Shown in pieces: positions 35,552-43,947 of a DNA stretch of 64,000 nucleotides. Numbering within the stretch: position 1 is the stretch's first letter; each line of letters opens with the position of its first letter. Location of the stretch: contig NZ_CP128650.1 in assembly GCF_030644225.1 (NCBI RefSeq), forward strand, positions 1,126,001 through 1,190,000, in the 5' to 3' direction. The position numbers and the translations under genes were made by a program. Below the pieces are notes generated by a model, which was not told the DNA's origin, did not search any database, and was given only the letters and a program-made list of their open reading frames with translations. This DNA is from Selenomonas dianae. Its GTDB lineage: Bacteria; Bacillota; Negativicutes; Selenomonadales; Selenomonadaceae.

Positions 35552-35579
35552 CAGTTCCCGCATTTCTGCACGATTTCTA

Positions 35580-35790
35580 TGATAAATGTTACGAGAAAAT
35601 GAGGTCAGCGATGCTCCTAAGCAAACCCTAGTGGAGCAAGCGGGAAAAGTGTGCGGTACGCCCCGTTGGACTTCTTTCGTCCAAGCGCAGCGCGTTTAAG
35701 AAGTCCAGCGGTATTTGAGCGTACAAGCACACGAACGCTTGCGCAACTAAGTGTTTGCGTGGAGCATGCATGTCCGTAAAATTTGACGTA
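35580..35790. repeat. Structured intergenic block, possible dispersed repeat
   Basis: Between the uppP promoter and the gdhA terminator. It holds the inverted repeat GGACTTCTT (35668-35676) / AAGAAGTCC (35698-35706) and the alternative TTGGAC/GTCCAA (35666-35671, 35679-35684). I see no gene in it. Near the left end GTCAGCGATGCTCC is loosely similar to the MITE end, but not close enough to claim a copy. Confidence 0.35.
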
Positions 35791-35800
35791 GACCCCAAAG

Positions 35801-35825
35801 AAAAAAGGCTGCCGAAGCAGCCCTT
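35801..35825 (-). terminator. Terminator after gdhA
   Basis: Minus-strand GGGCTGC-TTCG-GCAGCC followed by TTTTTT (A-run 35801-35806). It begins about 19 bp past the gdhA stop. Confidence 0.88.
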
Positions 35826-35843
35826 CTCTATACAATTCTACGC

Positions 35844-37193
35844 TTACACGAGACCATGTGCGAGCATAACATCCGCAACCTTTGCGAACGCTGTGATGTT
35901 TGCACCCGCGACAAGATCGTCGGGGTCGGCATACAGTTCCGCATTCTTCTTCGCGTCGCGGTAGATGTGCGACATAATCTTGCGGAGACGCTTGTCCACC
36001 TTCTCGAACGTCCACTGACGGCGCTCGGAGTTCTGCGACATCTCCAGTGCGGAGGTCGCAACACCGCCCGCATTTGCCGCCTTTGCCGGTGCAAAGAGCA
36101 CCTTGTGGCTCTGGAAATATGCAATTGCATCGAGTGTCGACGGCATATTTGCGCCCTCGCCGATCGCCTGTACGCCGTTCGCAACAAGCAGTTTTGCAGA
36201 CGCCAGATCAATTTCTCCCTGCGTCGCACACGGAAGAGCAATATCGCACTTCACCGACCAGACACCCGAACAGCCCTCGTGGTACTCGGCATTCGGATGT
36301 GTCGCCGCATACTCCTTGATGCGCGCGCGGCGAACTTCCTTGATCTCCTTGAGTGCTGCGAGGTCGATGCCATCGGGATCGTAGATGTATCCGTTCGAGT
36401 CGGAGCAGGTCACAACCCTCGCCCCGAGCTCCTGTGCCTTCTCAATCGCATACGTCGCGACGTTGCCCGCACCCGAAACGACAATCGTCTTGCCCGCGAG
36501 GTCGATGCCCTTCGCGGCAAGCATATCCTGCACGAAGTACAGGAGACCATAACCCGTCGCCTCCGTACGTGCAAGACTGCCCCAGTAGTCCGTGCGCTTG
36601 CCCGTCAAAACGCCCGCATCATAGGAGTCACGGATGCGTTTGTACTGACCGAAAAGATAACCGATCTCGCGCCCGCCGACACCGATGTCGCCCGCAGGGA
36701 CATCTACATTCGGACCGATGTGGCGATAGAGCTCCGTCATAAAGCTCTGGCAGAAATTCATGACCTCGTTGTCGCTGCGCCCATGCGGATCGAAATCCGA
36801 GCCACCCTTGCCGCCGCCAATCGGAAGCCCCGTCAACGCGTTTTTGAACACCTGCTCGAACGCGAGGAACTTTAGAATATCAAGTGTCACGCTCGGATGG
36901 AAGCGCAAGCCGCCCTTGTATGGGCCAAGTGTGCTGGACATCTGCACACGGAAGCCACGGTTGATCTGAATCTCGCCCTTGTCGTCCACCCACGGCACAC
37001 GGAACGTAATGATGCGATCCGGCTCGATCATACGTTCAAGGATTTTGTGCTGCTTGTACTCCGGATGCTTCTCCAGCAGGGGAACAACCGATGTCAGAAC
37101 CTCGGAGACCGTGTTCTTAAAATGCGTTTGATCGGGATCGCGCTTCGATACCAGATCGAGAATATCATCTACATACTGTTTCATATCAGACAT
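35844..37193 (-). CDS. gdhA: Glutamate dehydrogenase
   Basis: Hexameric enzyme interconverting 2-oxoglutarate plus ammonia and glutamate; about 449 residues from the ATG at 37193, the length of the NADP-type bacterial family. GGGAGG precedes the start at the right distance, and the longer reading adds 20 residues unlike the family. The catalytic loop PIGGGKGGSDFDPHGRSD, the DVPAGDIGVGGREIGYLFGQY segment, and the dinucleotide fold VVSGAGNVATYAIEKAQELG are visible. NADP versus NAD preference is not certain from sequence. Monocistronic. Confidence 0.96.
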   Translation of the reverse strand: MSDMKQYVDDILDLVSKRDPDQTHFKNTVSEVLTSVVPLLEKHPEYKQHKILERMIEPDRIITFRVPWVDDKGEIQINRGFRVQMSSTLGPYKGGLRFHPSVTLDILKFLAFEQVFKNALTGLPIGGGKGGSDFDPHGRSDNEVMNFCQSFMTELYRHIGPNVDVPAGDIGVGGREIGYLFGQYKRIRDSYDAGVLTGKRTDYWGSLARTEATGYGLLYFVQDMLAAKGIDLAGKTIVVSGAGNVATYAIEKAQELGARVVTCSDSNGYIYDPDGIDLAALKEIKEVRRARIKEYAATHPNAEYHEGCSGVWSVKCDIALPCATQGEIDLASAKLLVANGVQAIGEGANMPSTLDAIAYFQSHKVLFAPAKAANAGGVATSALEMSQNSERRQWTFEKVDKRLRKIMSHIYRDAKKNAELYADPDDLVAGANITAFAKVADVMLAHGLV

Positions 37194-37241
37194 TGTAATT
37201 CCTCCCTCTGCTTGCTCGGTGACCCTCATCGAACGTGACTG

Positions 37242-37250
37242 AGTATAGCA
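37242..37250 (-). promoter_or_regulatory. Extended -10 promoter element of gdhA
   Basis: Minus-strand TGCTATACT (-10 hexamer 37247-37242) about 50 bp before the start codon, preceded by a weak -35. Confidence 0.55.
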
Positions 37251-37308
37251 CACGGCGCAAAGGTTTGTATAGGGATTACAGGCATGAATACAATATGCAG
37301 TGGAAATA

Positions 37309-37343
37309 CAAAAAAGAGGCCTCTGCGAAAATGCAAAGACCTC
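37309..37343 (-). terminator. Terminator of the walJ-htrA-rlmH operon
   Basis: Stem GAGGTCTTTGC / GCAGAGGCCTC on the minus strand (37343-37333 and 37326-37316, two G-U pairs), followed by TTTTTTG. It starts just past the rlmH stop at 37349. Confidence 0.8.
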
Positions 37344-37348
37344 TCGTC

Positions 37349-37828
37349 CTACAGATGATACGGCTCTCCCCGACTGATCTTAAACGCGCGGTAAATCTGC
37401 TCCACGAGAAAGAGGCGGATGAGCTGATGCGGAAATGTGAAACGCGAGAAGGAGAGCCGCAGATCGGCACTGCGGCGCAGTTCATCCGACAGCCCGAAAG
37501 GACCGCCGATGAGAAAGGCAATATGACTCTCGCCTGTGACTGCAAGGCGGTCAATCTTTGCCGCAAACTCCTCCGAGGAGAGCTCTGCGCCGCCGACATC
37601 GAGCACAATGAGATATGCCCCCTGCGGCACCTGCGTCAAAAGACGCTCGCCTTCGCGGCGGATGGTCTCCGCCTTTTCCGCAGCCGAAGGCTTCTCCTTC
37701 ATGCGCTCCTCTGGGATTTCGTGTGTGCGCACATCCGCATAGGGACGCATACGCTTCTCATACTCTGCAATCCCGTCGCGCAGATACTTTTCCTTGATTT
37801 TACCCGCACAGACAATCGTGATTTTCAA
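37349..37828 (-). CDS. rlmH: 23S rRNA (pseudouridine1915-N3)-methyltransferase
   Basis: SPOUT methyltransferase of 159 residues acting on helix 69 of 23S rRNA. Begins MKITIVCAGKIKEKYLRDGI and has the family knot FLIGGPFGLSDELRRSADLRLSFSRFTFPHQLIRLFLVEQIYRA. It overlaps htrA by 4 nt; walJ-htrA-rlmH is the usual tail of the walRK operon in Firmicutes. Confidence 0.97.
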   Translation of the reverse strand: MKITIVCAGKIKEKYLRDGIAEYEKRMRPYADVRTHEIPEERMKEKPSAAEKAETIRREGERLLTQVPQGAYLIVLDVGGAELSSEEFAAKIDRLAVTGESHIAFLIGGPFGLSDELRRSADLRLSFSRFTFPHQLIRLFLVEQIYRAFKISRGEPYHL

Positions 37829-38928
37829 CGATCCTCCTGCGGCATCTCTTCGAGTGTGACCTCCGTTTTGCGCTTCGTATCGTTGCGGTCGTAAGTCACC
37901 GTCACCTTGTCTCCGACCTTGTATGAGGCAATCTTATTCCGCAGTTCGGCAACGCTGTTGACTTCCTCACCGTCGATCTCAAGGATGATGTCGCCGCGCT
38001 GGAATCCCGCCTTGCCGCATGGACCGTCAAGCGACAGACGGAAGATGTAGACGCCCTTGTCGATATTCAACTGATAGCCGTAGCGTGCCGCCGTCGTCGG
38101 GTCAAAGACAGATACCCCAAGATATGGACGCGCCACATAACCTTTTTCGATCAGTTCACTCACGATGGTCTGCACCGTGTTGATCGGGATGGAGAACCCC
38201 ATGCCCTCGACGGCAGCAGCCGCCACCTTCGCACTGTTGATACCGATGACCTCACCGTCGGCGTTTACGAGTGCACCGCCCGAGTTCCCCGGGCTGATTG
38301 CTGCGTCGGTCTGCAGCAGCTTCACACGCTTGTCGCTGACATCGAGCGTGCGGTTCAACGCACTGATGACCCCGACGGTTACGCTGCCCTGAAACTCAAG
38401 CCCGAGCGGATTGCCGATCGCAATCGCCGGCTCGCCGACCACGACCCCATCCGAGTTTCCGAATACCGCCGTCGGCAGGTTGCTTTCATCCACCTTCACA
38501 ACGGCGAGGTCGGTGAACTCATCCTTTCCGATGAGTTTTCCCTTAAGACTGCGCCCATCGGAGAGCGAAACAATGATCTCCTTCGCCCCGTCGATCACGT
38601 GATTGTTTGTCACAATGTAGCCGTCGCTGCGAAATATCACACCGGAACCAACGCCCTGCGTCTCAACCGGATTATTGAACCAGTCACGCGCGACCGCCTT
38701 GTTCGTAATGCCGACGACAGCCGGTCCTACCGCCTTTGCCGCGCGGACAACAGGTGTGTTGCGCGCCTCCGAGAGCCCCGAAACATCGACCGTCTGCGCG
38801 GGCTTCGATCCGCCAACCGTGTTATCGGCAGCCGTTCCCAGCGAGCAGCCGCCAAAGATGACAATGGAGGCGAAAACTGCCGCAGCTGCGAGCGCTGCTC
38901 CTTTTTTCTTGTGAAATCGGATGTTCAT
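37825..38928 (-). CDS. htrA: S1C trypsin-like serine protease with PDZ domain (HtrA/DegP family), probable lipoprotein
   Basis: Envelope quality-control protease, 367 residues. The catalytic triad is H110 (TNNHVIDG), D140 (EFTDLAVVK) and S216 (PGNSGGAL). A single PDZ domain follows (about 270-355, with QRGDIILEIDGEEVNSVAELR). The N terminus is a signal peptide ending IFGGC at residue 28, which reads as a lipobox, so the protein may be lipid-anchored rather than a free periplasmic or single-pass protein. That is unusual enough to note. It follows walJ by 13 nt. Confidence 0.93.
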   Translation of the reverse strand: MNIRFHKKKGAALAAAAVFASIVIFGGCSLGTAADNTVGGSKPAQTVDVSGLSEARNTPVVRAAKAVGPAVVGITNKAVARDWFNNPVETQGVGSGVIFRSDGYIVTNNHVIDGAKEIIVSLSDGRSLKGKLIGKDEFTDLAVVKVDESNLPTAVFGNSDGVVVGEPAIAIGNPLGLEFQGSVTVGVISALNRTLDVSDKRVKLLQTDAAISPGNSGGALVNADGEVIGINSAKVAAAAVEGMGFSIPINTVQTIVSELIEKGYVARPYLGVSVFDPTTAARYGYQLNIDKGVYIFRLSLDGPCGKAGFQRGDIILEIDGEEVNSVAELRNKIASYKVGDKVTVTYDRNDTKRKTEVTLEEMPQEDR

Positions 38929-38941
38929 AACGACATCTCCT

Positions 38942-39697
38942 TTATAGTACGATCTCTGCCCCGCCCTCCGGCAGACAACTCTCTACATCAAGCATCATAC
39001 CGCGTGAAGCGAGAATGTCTGTCACTGTATCACACGCGAGTGCGGGACGATTGTTCTCCTCCGAGAGGTGTGCGAGGAAGACCTTGTGCGGCTGTTTCTT
39101 CATGCGCGTAAGTGCCCATGCCGCCTCCCCATTTGCAAGATGTCCGCGATTCGAGAGAATGCGTCGCTTCAGCGGCCACGGATAGCTGCCCCGACGCAGG
39201 AGGTCGGCATCGTGATTTGCCTCAAAGACAAGAACATCTGCCCCCTCCATCGCCTCCTGCACCGTATCGGTCACAACGCCGAGATCGGTTGCAACCGTGC
39301 AGCAGTGCGAGCCCTCGATGCGAAAGCCACATGGATCCGCCGCATCGTGTGAGATCGCAAAGGGCTGTACCATGACATCGCCAATCGTAAACGCCCCCGA
39401 AATGCTCCGCATATCGTCCTCGAATGCCGTGCCTCCGTCAATGCCCGCAAGCGTCCCGCACGTCGCAAGGATCGGCAGATGGTATTGCTTCGCGAGCGTT
39501 TTCAGTCCGCGCACATGATCGATATGCTCGTGTGTGACGAGTACGGCATTGAGGCTCTGGGGGTCTACGCCGCGCGTGCGCAGCCCCTTCGTGATCCGCG
39601 CCGCACTGATGCCCGCATCCACCAAGATCCGCACACCATCCAGCTCAACATAGATCGAATTTCCCTTGCTTCCGCTCGCCAGTATGGATACTTGCAA
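38942..39697 (-). CDS. walJ: MBL-fold metallohydrolase of the WalJ/YycJ type
   Basis: Metallo-beta-lactamase fold hydrolase implicated in DNA-replication or cell-wall coordination in Firmicutes. Metal motif THEHIDHVRGL (HxHxDH), later HDAADPCGF and HLSEENN. I place the start at the TTG at 39697: GGAGG (39710-39706) is eight bases upstream and the protein then begins MQVSILASGSKGNSIYVELD, the usual family start, giving 251 residues. The longer ATG reading at 39724 would place the ribosome binding site inside the gene. The walRK genes themselves are not in the window. Confidence 0.92.
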   Translation of the reverse strand: MQVSILASGSKGNSIYVELDGVRILVDAGISAARITKGLRTRGVDPQSLNAVLVTHEHIDHVRGLKTLAKQYHLPILATCGTLAGIDGGTAFEDDMRSISGAFTIGDVMVQPFAISHDAADPCGFRIEGSHCCTVATDLGVVTDTVQEAMEGADVLVFEANHDADLLRRGSYPWPLKRRILSNRGHLANGEAAWALTRMKKQPHKVFLAHLSEENNRPALACDTVTDILASRGMMLDVESCLPEGGAEIVL

Positions 39698-39724
39698 CGA
39701 ACAATCCTCCTCTCTGTCCCTCAT

Positions 39725-39874
39725 ATTATTCCACTTGTCTGTAAATTGTCTGCATAATTTCTATGGGAAAAATTATGATTCCAACAGCATGACTTCCTGC
39801 TCCATTCACTTGCCTTCATGCAGCATAATACGAATGAGTTCATGCCACGCCGCAAAGTCCTCACTTAAGTTTGC
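39725..39874 (-). other. Gap between walJ and the plsC-side terminator: decayed reading frame only
   Basis: Together with the terminator and MITE 2 this 392-bp gap is accounted for. On the minus strand a frame without a start codon runs from a TAA inside the MITE to a stop at 39806-39808 and ends with protein-like residues (LSEDFAAWHELIRIMLHEGK). It may be a truncated gene tail or chance. No promoter is convincing; walJ lacks a clear -10/-35 pair here. Confidence 0.3.
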
Positions 39875-39911
39875 AAAAAGCCCCCACAAACAACTGCTGT
39901 AATGTGGGAGC
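39875..39911 (-). terminator. Terminator downstream of plsC
   Basis: Stem GCTCCCACA / TGTGGGGGC on the minus strand (39911-39903 and 39888-39880, one G-U-type mismatch), loop of 14, followed by TTTTT. The MITE at 39920-40081 now separates it from plsC. Confidence 0.7.
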
Positions 39912-39919
39912 AAAATAAA

Positions 39920-40081
39920 GGAAGCACTGATAAATTCAGCACCGCCATCTTAGCACATCTTTTTTGCCCGCTTTTCGTTAGCAAATCCTCCACATAGCTT
40001 TGGCTATGCGTCCGGTTTGCTGCCTCAATCGGACGAAAAAATCTGCGCCAATCTGACGGACTTCATTTTATCAGCGATTCC
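39920..40081. mobile_element. MITE-like element, copy 2 (162 bp)
   Basis: Starts GGAAGCACTGATAAATTC and ends ATTTTATCAGCGATTCC, and is flanked by a perfect TAAA duplication (39916-39919 and 40082-40085). The centre holds a hairpin CATAGC-TTTG-GCTATG (39993-40008), degenerate in copy 1. Same family as 35368-35527, and likewise without coding capacity. Confidence 0.85.
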
Positions 40082-40089
40082 TAAATATT

Positions 40090-40704
40090 TCACGAACGTT
40101 TATTTTTTTGTGCGAGTTCATCCTTCATCCGCGCAATATGGGTCATGATCTCAGCAGAAAACGCGTCAAGTGCTTCCTTACTTTTGCGGTCGCCCTGAAA
40201 GGAAATCGGCGTGCCATACATAATGCGCAGCTGCGGAAGCAGCCCGCCGTTTGCGAAGATGCAATGTGTATTGAGGATGGCAACGGGCACAATCGGTGCG
40301 CCCGTCATGGCGGCGATGAGGGCGACGCCCGCCTCCGCCTTTTGCAGCTCACCCGTCTTGCTGCGCGTCCCCTCGGGGAAAAGTCCGAGCACACGCCCTT
40401 CCTTCAAGACCGTAACCGCCGTCTTGATTGCGCCGCGATCGGATTCGCCGCGCTTTACAGGGAACGCATGGCAGCGACGAATTGCCGCGCCAAAAATCGG
40501 ATTCTCGAACAGTTCGATCTTCGCCATATAGCTGACAGGACGCTCGATGAGGCTCGCCATAAGCGGCGGGTCGATATTGCTCGCATGATTCGCGGCAAGG
40601 ATCACAGCCCCCTCTGCGGGGATGTTCTCGCGTCCATAGACACGCGTACGAAAGATGATGTAGAAAAAGAGCCGAAAGACGATTTGCAGAAATCCATACA
40701 GCAT
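40090..40704 (-). CDS. plsC: 1-acyl-sn-glycerol-3-phosphate acyltransferase
   Basis: Membrane-bound acyltransferase making phosphatidic acid. The 204 residues have the catalytic HX4D box H40-D45 (AANHASNIDPP) and FPEGTRSKTG (about 114-123), with one N-terminal hydrophobic stretch. It is the last gene of the dnaE-rluB-yhiN-aroA-cmk-plsC run, 9 nt after cmk. A MITE follows its stop. Confidence 0.94.
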   Translation of the reverse strand: MLYGFLQIVFRLFFYIIFRTRVYGRENIPAEGAVILAANHASNIDPPLMASLIERPVSYMAKIELFENPIFGAAIRRCHAFPVKRGESDRGAIKTAVTVLKEGRVLGLFPEGTRSKTGELQKAEAGVALIAAMTGAPIVPVAILNTHCIFANGGLLPQLRIMYGTPISFQGDRKSKEALDAFSAEIMTHIARMKDELAQKNKRS

Positions 40705-40713
40705 AGTAACCGC

Positions 40714-41367
40714 CTATTCTGAGAGTTTCAAAACATATGTGACAACCTCATCAATCGAGAGCGAGGTCGTGTCGAGCAGAACGGCATCCTCCGCCTGACG
40801 CAGCGGCGAGATTTCGCGCTCGCTGTCCTGCTTGTCGCGCAAAGCAATCTCACGTTTCAGATCGTCGAAATTGACCGCATAGCCCTTTTCCTTCATCTCG
40901 TCGTAGCGACGGCGTGCACGTTCTTCGACAGATGCCGTGAGGAAGATCTTCACATCGGCATTTGGGAGTACATTCGTCCCGATGTCGCGCCCGTCCATGA
41001 CGATCGCGCCATCCGCAGCCATTGCACGCTGCAGCTCCACCATCTTTTCACGTACAGGGCCGAGTGCCGCGACACGGGAAACGATATGCGTAACCTCGGG
41101 CGTACGGATCTCCTGCGTCACATCCGTGCCGTCGACGGTAACACGCGTACCGTTCTCCGTACAGGCAAGACGCACGTCGATCTCCTGCACAGCACGAAGT
41201 ATATCCTCGTCCGTCGCCGTCTGCGACTGCTTGAGCGTCTTCCATGCCACGCCGCGATACATCGCTCCCGTGTCAATGTAGGTATAGCCAAGTTTCTCTG
41301 CCACAATCTTTGCAACAGTGCTCTTTCCCGCACCGGCAGGTCCGTCAATCGCTATCACACGTTTCAT
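40714..41367 (-). CDS. cmk: Cytidylate kinase
   Basis: Phosphorylates CMP and dCMP. The 217 residues begin MKRVIAIDGPAGAGKSTVAKIVAEKLGYTYIDTGAMYRG with the P-loop at 9-17, and include the family segment GRDIGTNVLPNADVKIFLTAS. It lies 17 nt after aroA; the aroA-cmk order is common in bacteria. Confidence 0.97.
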   Translation of the reverse strand: MKRVIAIDGPAGAGKSTVAKIVAEKLGYTYIDTGAMYRGVAWKTLKQSQTATDEDILRAVQEIDVRLACTENGTRVTVDGTDVTQEIRTPEVTHIVSRVAALGPVREKMVELQRAMAADGAIVMDGRDIGTNVLPNADVKIFLTASVEERARRRYDEMKEKGYAVNFDDLKREIALRDKQDSEREISPLRQAEDAVLLDTTSLSIDEVVTYVLKLSE

Positions 41368-41384
41368 ACAAAACTCCTTCTTGT

Positions 41385-42689
41385 TTAGAACCGTTCCATT
41401 TCGGAAAAGAATGTCGGATAGGAAATATTGACGCTGTCCGGCTTCTCGATGATAACCCCCTTCGCCGCCGCACCAAGGACAGCAAGCGACATTGCCATAC
41501 GATGATCTCCGCAGCTGCTCACCTGCGCCCTCTGCATCTTCGCCTGACCGTGAATGACAAGTCCATCCTCACGTTCCTCAATGCTGCCGGGGGCGAGCTT
41601 TTGAAACTCCGTCGCAATCGCGTGCAGGCGATCCGTTTCCTTTACACGCAGTTCCCCCGCCCCCGTGATAACAGTATCCCCCTCCGCAAAGAGCGCGGCG
41701 ACGGCGATAATCGGAATCTCGTCGATGAGGCGCGGCATAATCTCCGCTCCAAAGGATACACCGCGCAGAGCCGCCGTTTCAACCGTAATGTCCGCAACGC
41801 GCTCGCCGCCGCTCGTGCGTTCATTTTGCACGATGATATGTGCGCCCATCTCCATGAGCACATCCAGAATCCCCGTGCGTGTCGGATTGATGCCCACATT
41901 CCGCAGCAGAAGGCGACTGTCCGCGATGATGCTGCCCGCAACGAGGAAATACGCCGCCGAACTGATGTCGCCCGGCACGGTAATCTCCGCAGGTGCACGA
42001 TAGCCGCCCTCCGCCACAGGGAATACGGTTACGCTTGCCCCCGTGCGCTCAAGGTGAACACCGAAGCCCGCAAGCATCTGTTCCGTATGGTCGCGCGAGG
42101 TGTACGGCTCTGTGACCGTCGTCGGCGCATCCGCATAAAGCCCCGCGAGGAGAATGGCCGACTTGACCTGCGCACTCGCAACGGGGCTGTTGTAGTGAAT
42201 TCCGTGCAGCATCTCCCCCGCCGGTATGATCGTAAGCGGAAGATTGTTGTTGTTGTTTCGCCCGTAGATGCACGCGCCCATCTCAGAGAGCGGCAGAAGT
42301 ACGCGCCCCATCGGACGGCGCGTCAGTGAGGCGTCGCCACTGAACACGGAGAGGAACGACTGCGGTGCGAGCAACCCCATCATGAGACGCAGCGTCGTCC
42401 CGGAGTTCCCGGCATCGAGCACAGACAACGGCTCCGTCAGTCCATGAAATCCTCTGCCCGTGACAATCAGTTCGTTTTCATTCAGAAATTCAACATTGAC
42501 ACCGAGCGCACGCATCACACCGACAGTCGAGAGACAGTCCGCCGCATGGAGAAAGTTCCGAATATGCACGGGCGTATCGCCCAGCCCTGCAAACATGACG
42601 CTGCGATGCGAGATGGATTTATCCCCTGGTATATCGATTTTCCCACGCCAGCCACGCCGCGCAGGTTCAATCGTTTTCATCTCAGCCAT
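41385..42689 (-). CDS. aroA: 3-phosphoshikimate 1-carboxyvinyltransferase (EPSP synthase)
   Basis: Shikimate-pathway enzyme joining PEP and shikimate-3-phosphate. From the ATG at 42689 it is 434 residues. The PGDKSISHR substrate motif is about residue 21, LDAGNSGTTLRLMMGLLA about residue 91, and REVKETDRL-like RVKETDRLHAIA about residue 340. I reject the longer start at 42803, which lies inside the upstream flavoprotein gene. The ATG lies 4 nt after the upstream stop, with AGTGAG as ribosome binding site. Confidence 0.95.
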   Translation of the reverse strand: MAEMKTIEPARRGWRGKIDIPGDKSISHRSVMFAGLGDTPVHIRNFLHAADCLSTVGVMRALGVNVEFLNENELIVTGRGFHGLTEPLSVLDAGNSGTTLRLMMGLLAPQSFLSVFSGDASLTRRPMGRVLLPLSEMGACIYGRNNNNNLPLTIIPAGEMLHGIHYNSPVASAQVKSAILLAGLYADAPTTVTEPYTSRDHTEQMLAGFGVHLERTGASVTVFPVAEGGYRAPAEITVPGDISSAAYFLVAGSIIADSRLLLRNVGINPTRTGILDVLMEMGAHIIVQNERTSGGERVADITVETAALRGVSFGAEIMPRLIDEIPIIAVAALFAEGDTVITGAGELRVKETDRLHAIATEFQKLAPGSIEEREDGLVIHGQAKMQRAQVSSCGDHRMAMSLAVLGAAAKGVIIEKPDSVNISYPTFFSEMERF

Positions 42690-42693
42690 GTGC

Positions 42694-43947
42694 TTACTCA
42701 CTTTCCAAATCCGATACACTATGGCAGCCCGCTGCATGCCCCATAGAAAACGCCGCCTGTAAGTTGTAACCGCCCGTATAGGCATCCACATCGACCAATT
42801 CACCCACGAAATAGAGATGCTTTACGAGCTTGGATTCCATCGTGCGTGGGTCGAGCTCACGCGTTGCAACGCCGCCCGCCGTCACAATCGCCTCAGCGAT
42901 GGGACGCGTCCCCGTAATCGTTAGCGGGAGTGCCTGCAGCGTGTACACAAGACGTTCACGTTCCTTGGATGAAACTTGACCGACGACACGCTCCGGCAGG
43001 ATCTCTGCCGTATGCAGTACAATGTCGATCAGCCGCTTCGGCAGGAGGTCAATCATGCCGTTGTGGATCTGCTTCTGCTCGTATGCTGTAAAGTCCCGAT
43101 CCACACGCTCCCGCAGTTTTTCGTGCGTCAGCGCGGGCTTGAGGTTCAGCCGCAGTTCGATCTCCTGTTGCCCATCCATTAGAAGTTCCGATGCGCGGCG
43201 GCTCAGTTGGAGGATGATCGGACCCGTCACGCCAAAATGCGTAAAGAGCATCTCACCAAAGAAGTCCTGCTCCTTCTTCCCCATATGATACAGCGTGGCA
43301 CGCACATTGCGCAGGGAAAGCCCCTGCACGTCCTTAACCCATGTTTCCCGCGTCACGAGGGGAACAAGTGCGGGAAAGATCGGTGTGACCGTGTGCCCCG
43401 CCGCACGCGCGAGCGCATAGCCGTCCCCCGCCGAGCCCGTCGCGGGATAGGATGCACCGCCTGTGGCGAGAATCACGGCAGCCGCCTCGATCTGTAAACC
43501 GTCCGCAAGGCGGACGCCGCGCAGTATGCCATCCTCGATAATGAGTTCATGCACCGCTGTATTCGTACGGATCTCCACATTCTGATCACACAGGTATTTC
43601 AGCATAGCGTCGACCACTTGAGCGGCGCGGTCACTCACGGGGAATACACGATTTCCACGCTCGGTCTTTAGCGGAACGCCCTGCCCCTCGAAAAATGCTA
43701 TCACATCCGCGTTGTCGAAGGCGCGAATCGAGGAGTGAAGGAATCTGCCGTTTCCGACAATGTTCCTGATGATGTCAGGAATCTCGTCCGCGCTGGTGAC
43801 GTTGCAGCGTCCCTTTCCTGTAATCATCATCTTGCGTCCGACGCGCGGCATCTTCTCAAGGAGCAGAACGTGTCCGCCGCACTCCGCCGCTGCCGCTGCC
43901 GCCATCATGCCCGCAGGTCCCGCGCCCACCACGATGATCTTCTTCAC
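42694..43947 (-). CDS. FAD-dependent oxidoreductase of the YhiN/HI0933 family
   Basis: Flavoprotein of 417 residues beginning with a GTG codon at 43947 (AGGGG eight bases upstream): KKIIVVGAGPAGMMAAAAAAE is the FAD-binding fold, followed by GKGRCNVTSADE and, near the C terminus, VTAGGVATRELDPRTMESKL and FVGELVDVDAYTGGYNLQAAF, all hallmarks of this family of uncertain role. Its first 92 nt overlap the end of rluB in another frame. Co-transcribed with aroA. Confidence 0.9.
   Translation of the reverse strand: MKKIIVVGAGPAGMMAAAAAAECGGHVLLLEKMPRVGRKMMITGKGRCNVTSADEIPDIIRNIVGNGRFLHSSIRAFDNADVIAFFEGQGVPLKTERGNRVFPVSDRAAQVVDAMLKYLCDQNVEIRTNTAVHELIIEDGILRGVRLADGLQIEAAAVILATGGASYPATGSAGDGYALARAAGHTVTPIFPALVPLVTRETWVKDVQGLSLRNVRATLYHMGKKEQDFFGEMLFTHFGVTGPIILQLSRRASELLMDGQQEIELRLNLKPALTHEKLRERVDRDFTAYEQKQIHNGMIDLLPKRLIDIVLHTAEILPERVVGQVSSKERERLVYTLQALPLTITGTRPIAEAIVTAGGVATRELDPRTMESKLVKHLYFVGELVDVDAYTGGYNLQAAFSMGHAAGCHSVSDLESE

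Noticed and set aside
35594-35612. Fourth MITE end near 35600 (GTCAGCGATGCTCC)
   Set aside because: The resemblance to the MITE end is loose and lacks the ATTCC terminus; not supported as a copy.
35617-36015. Minus-strand frame of 132 codons at the end of gdhA
   Set aside because: It reads the gdhA 3' end out of frame and continues through the terminator and the structured block; no evidence of a real gene.
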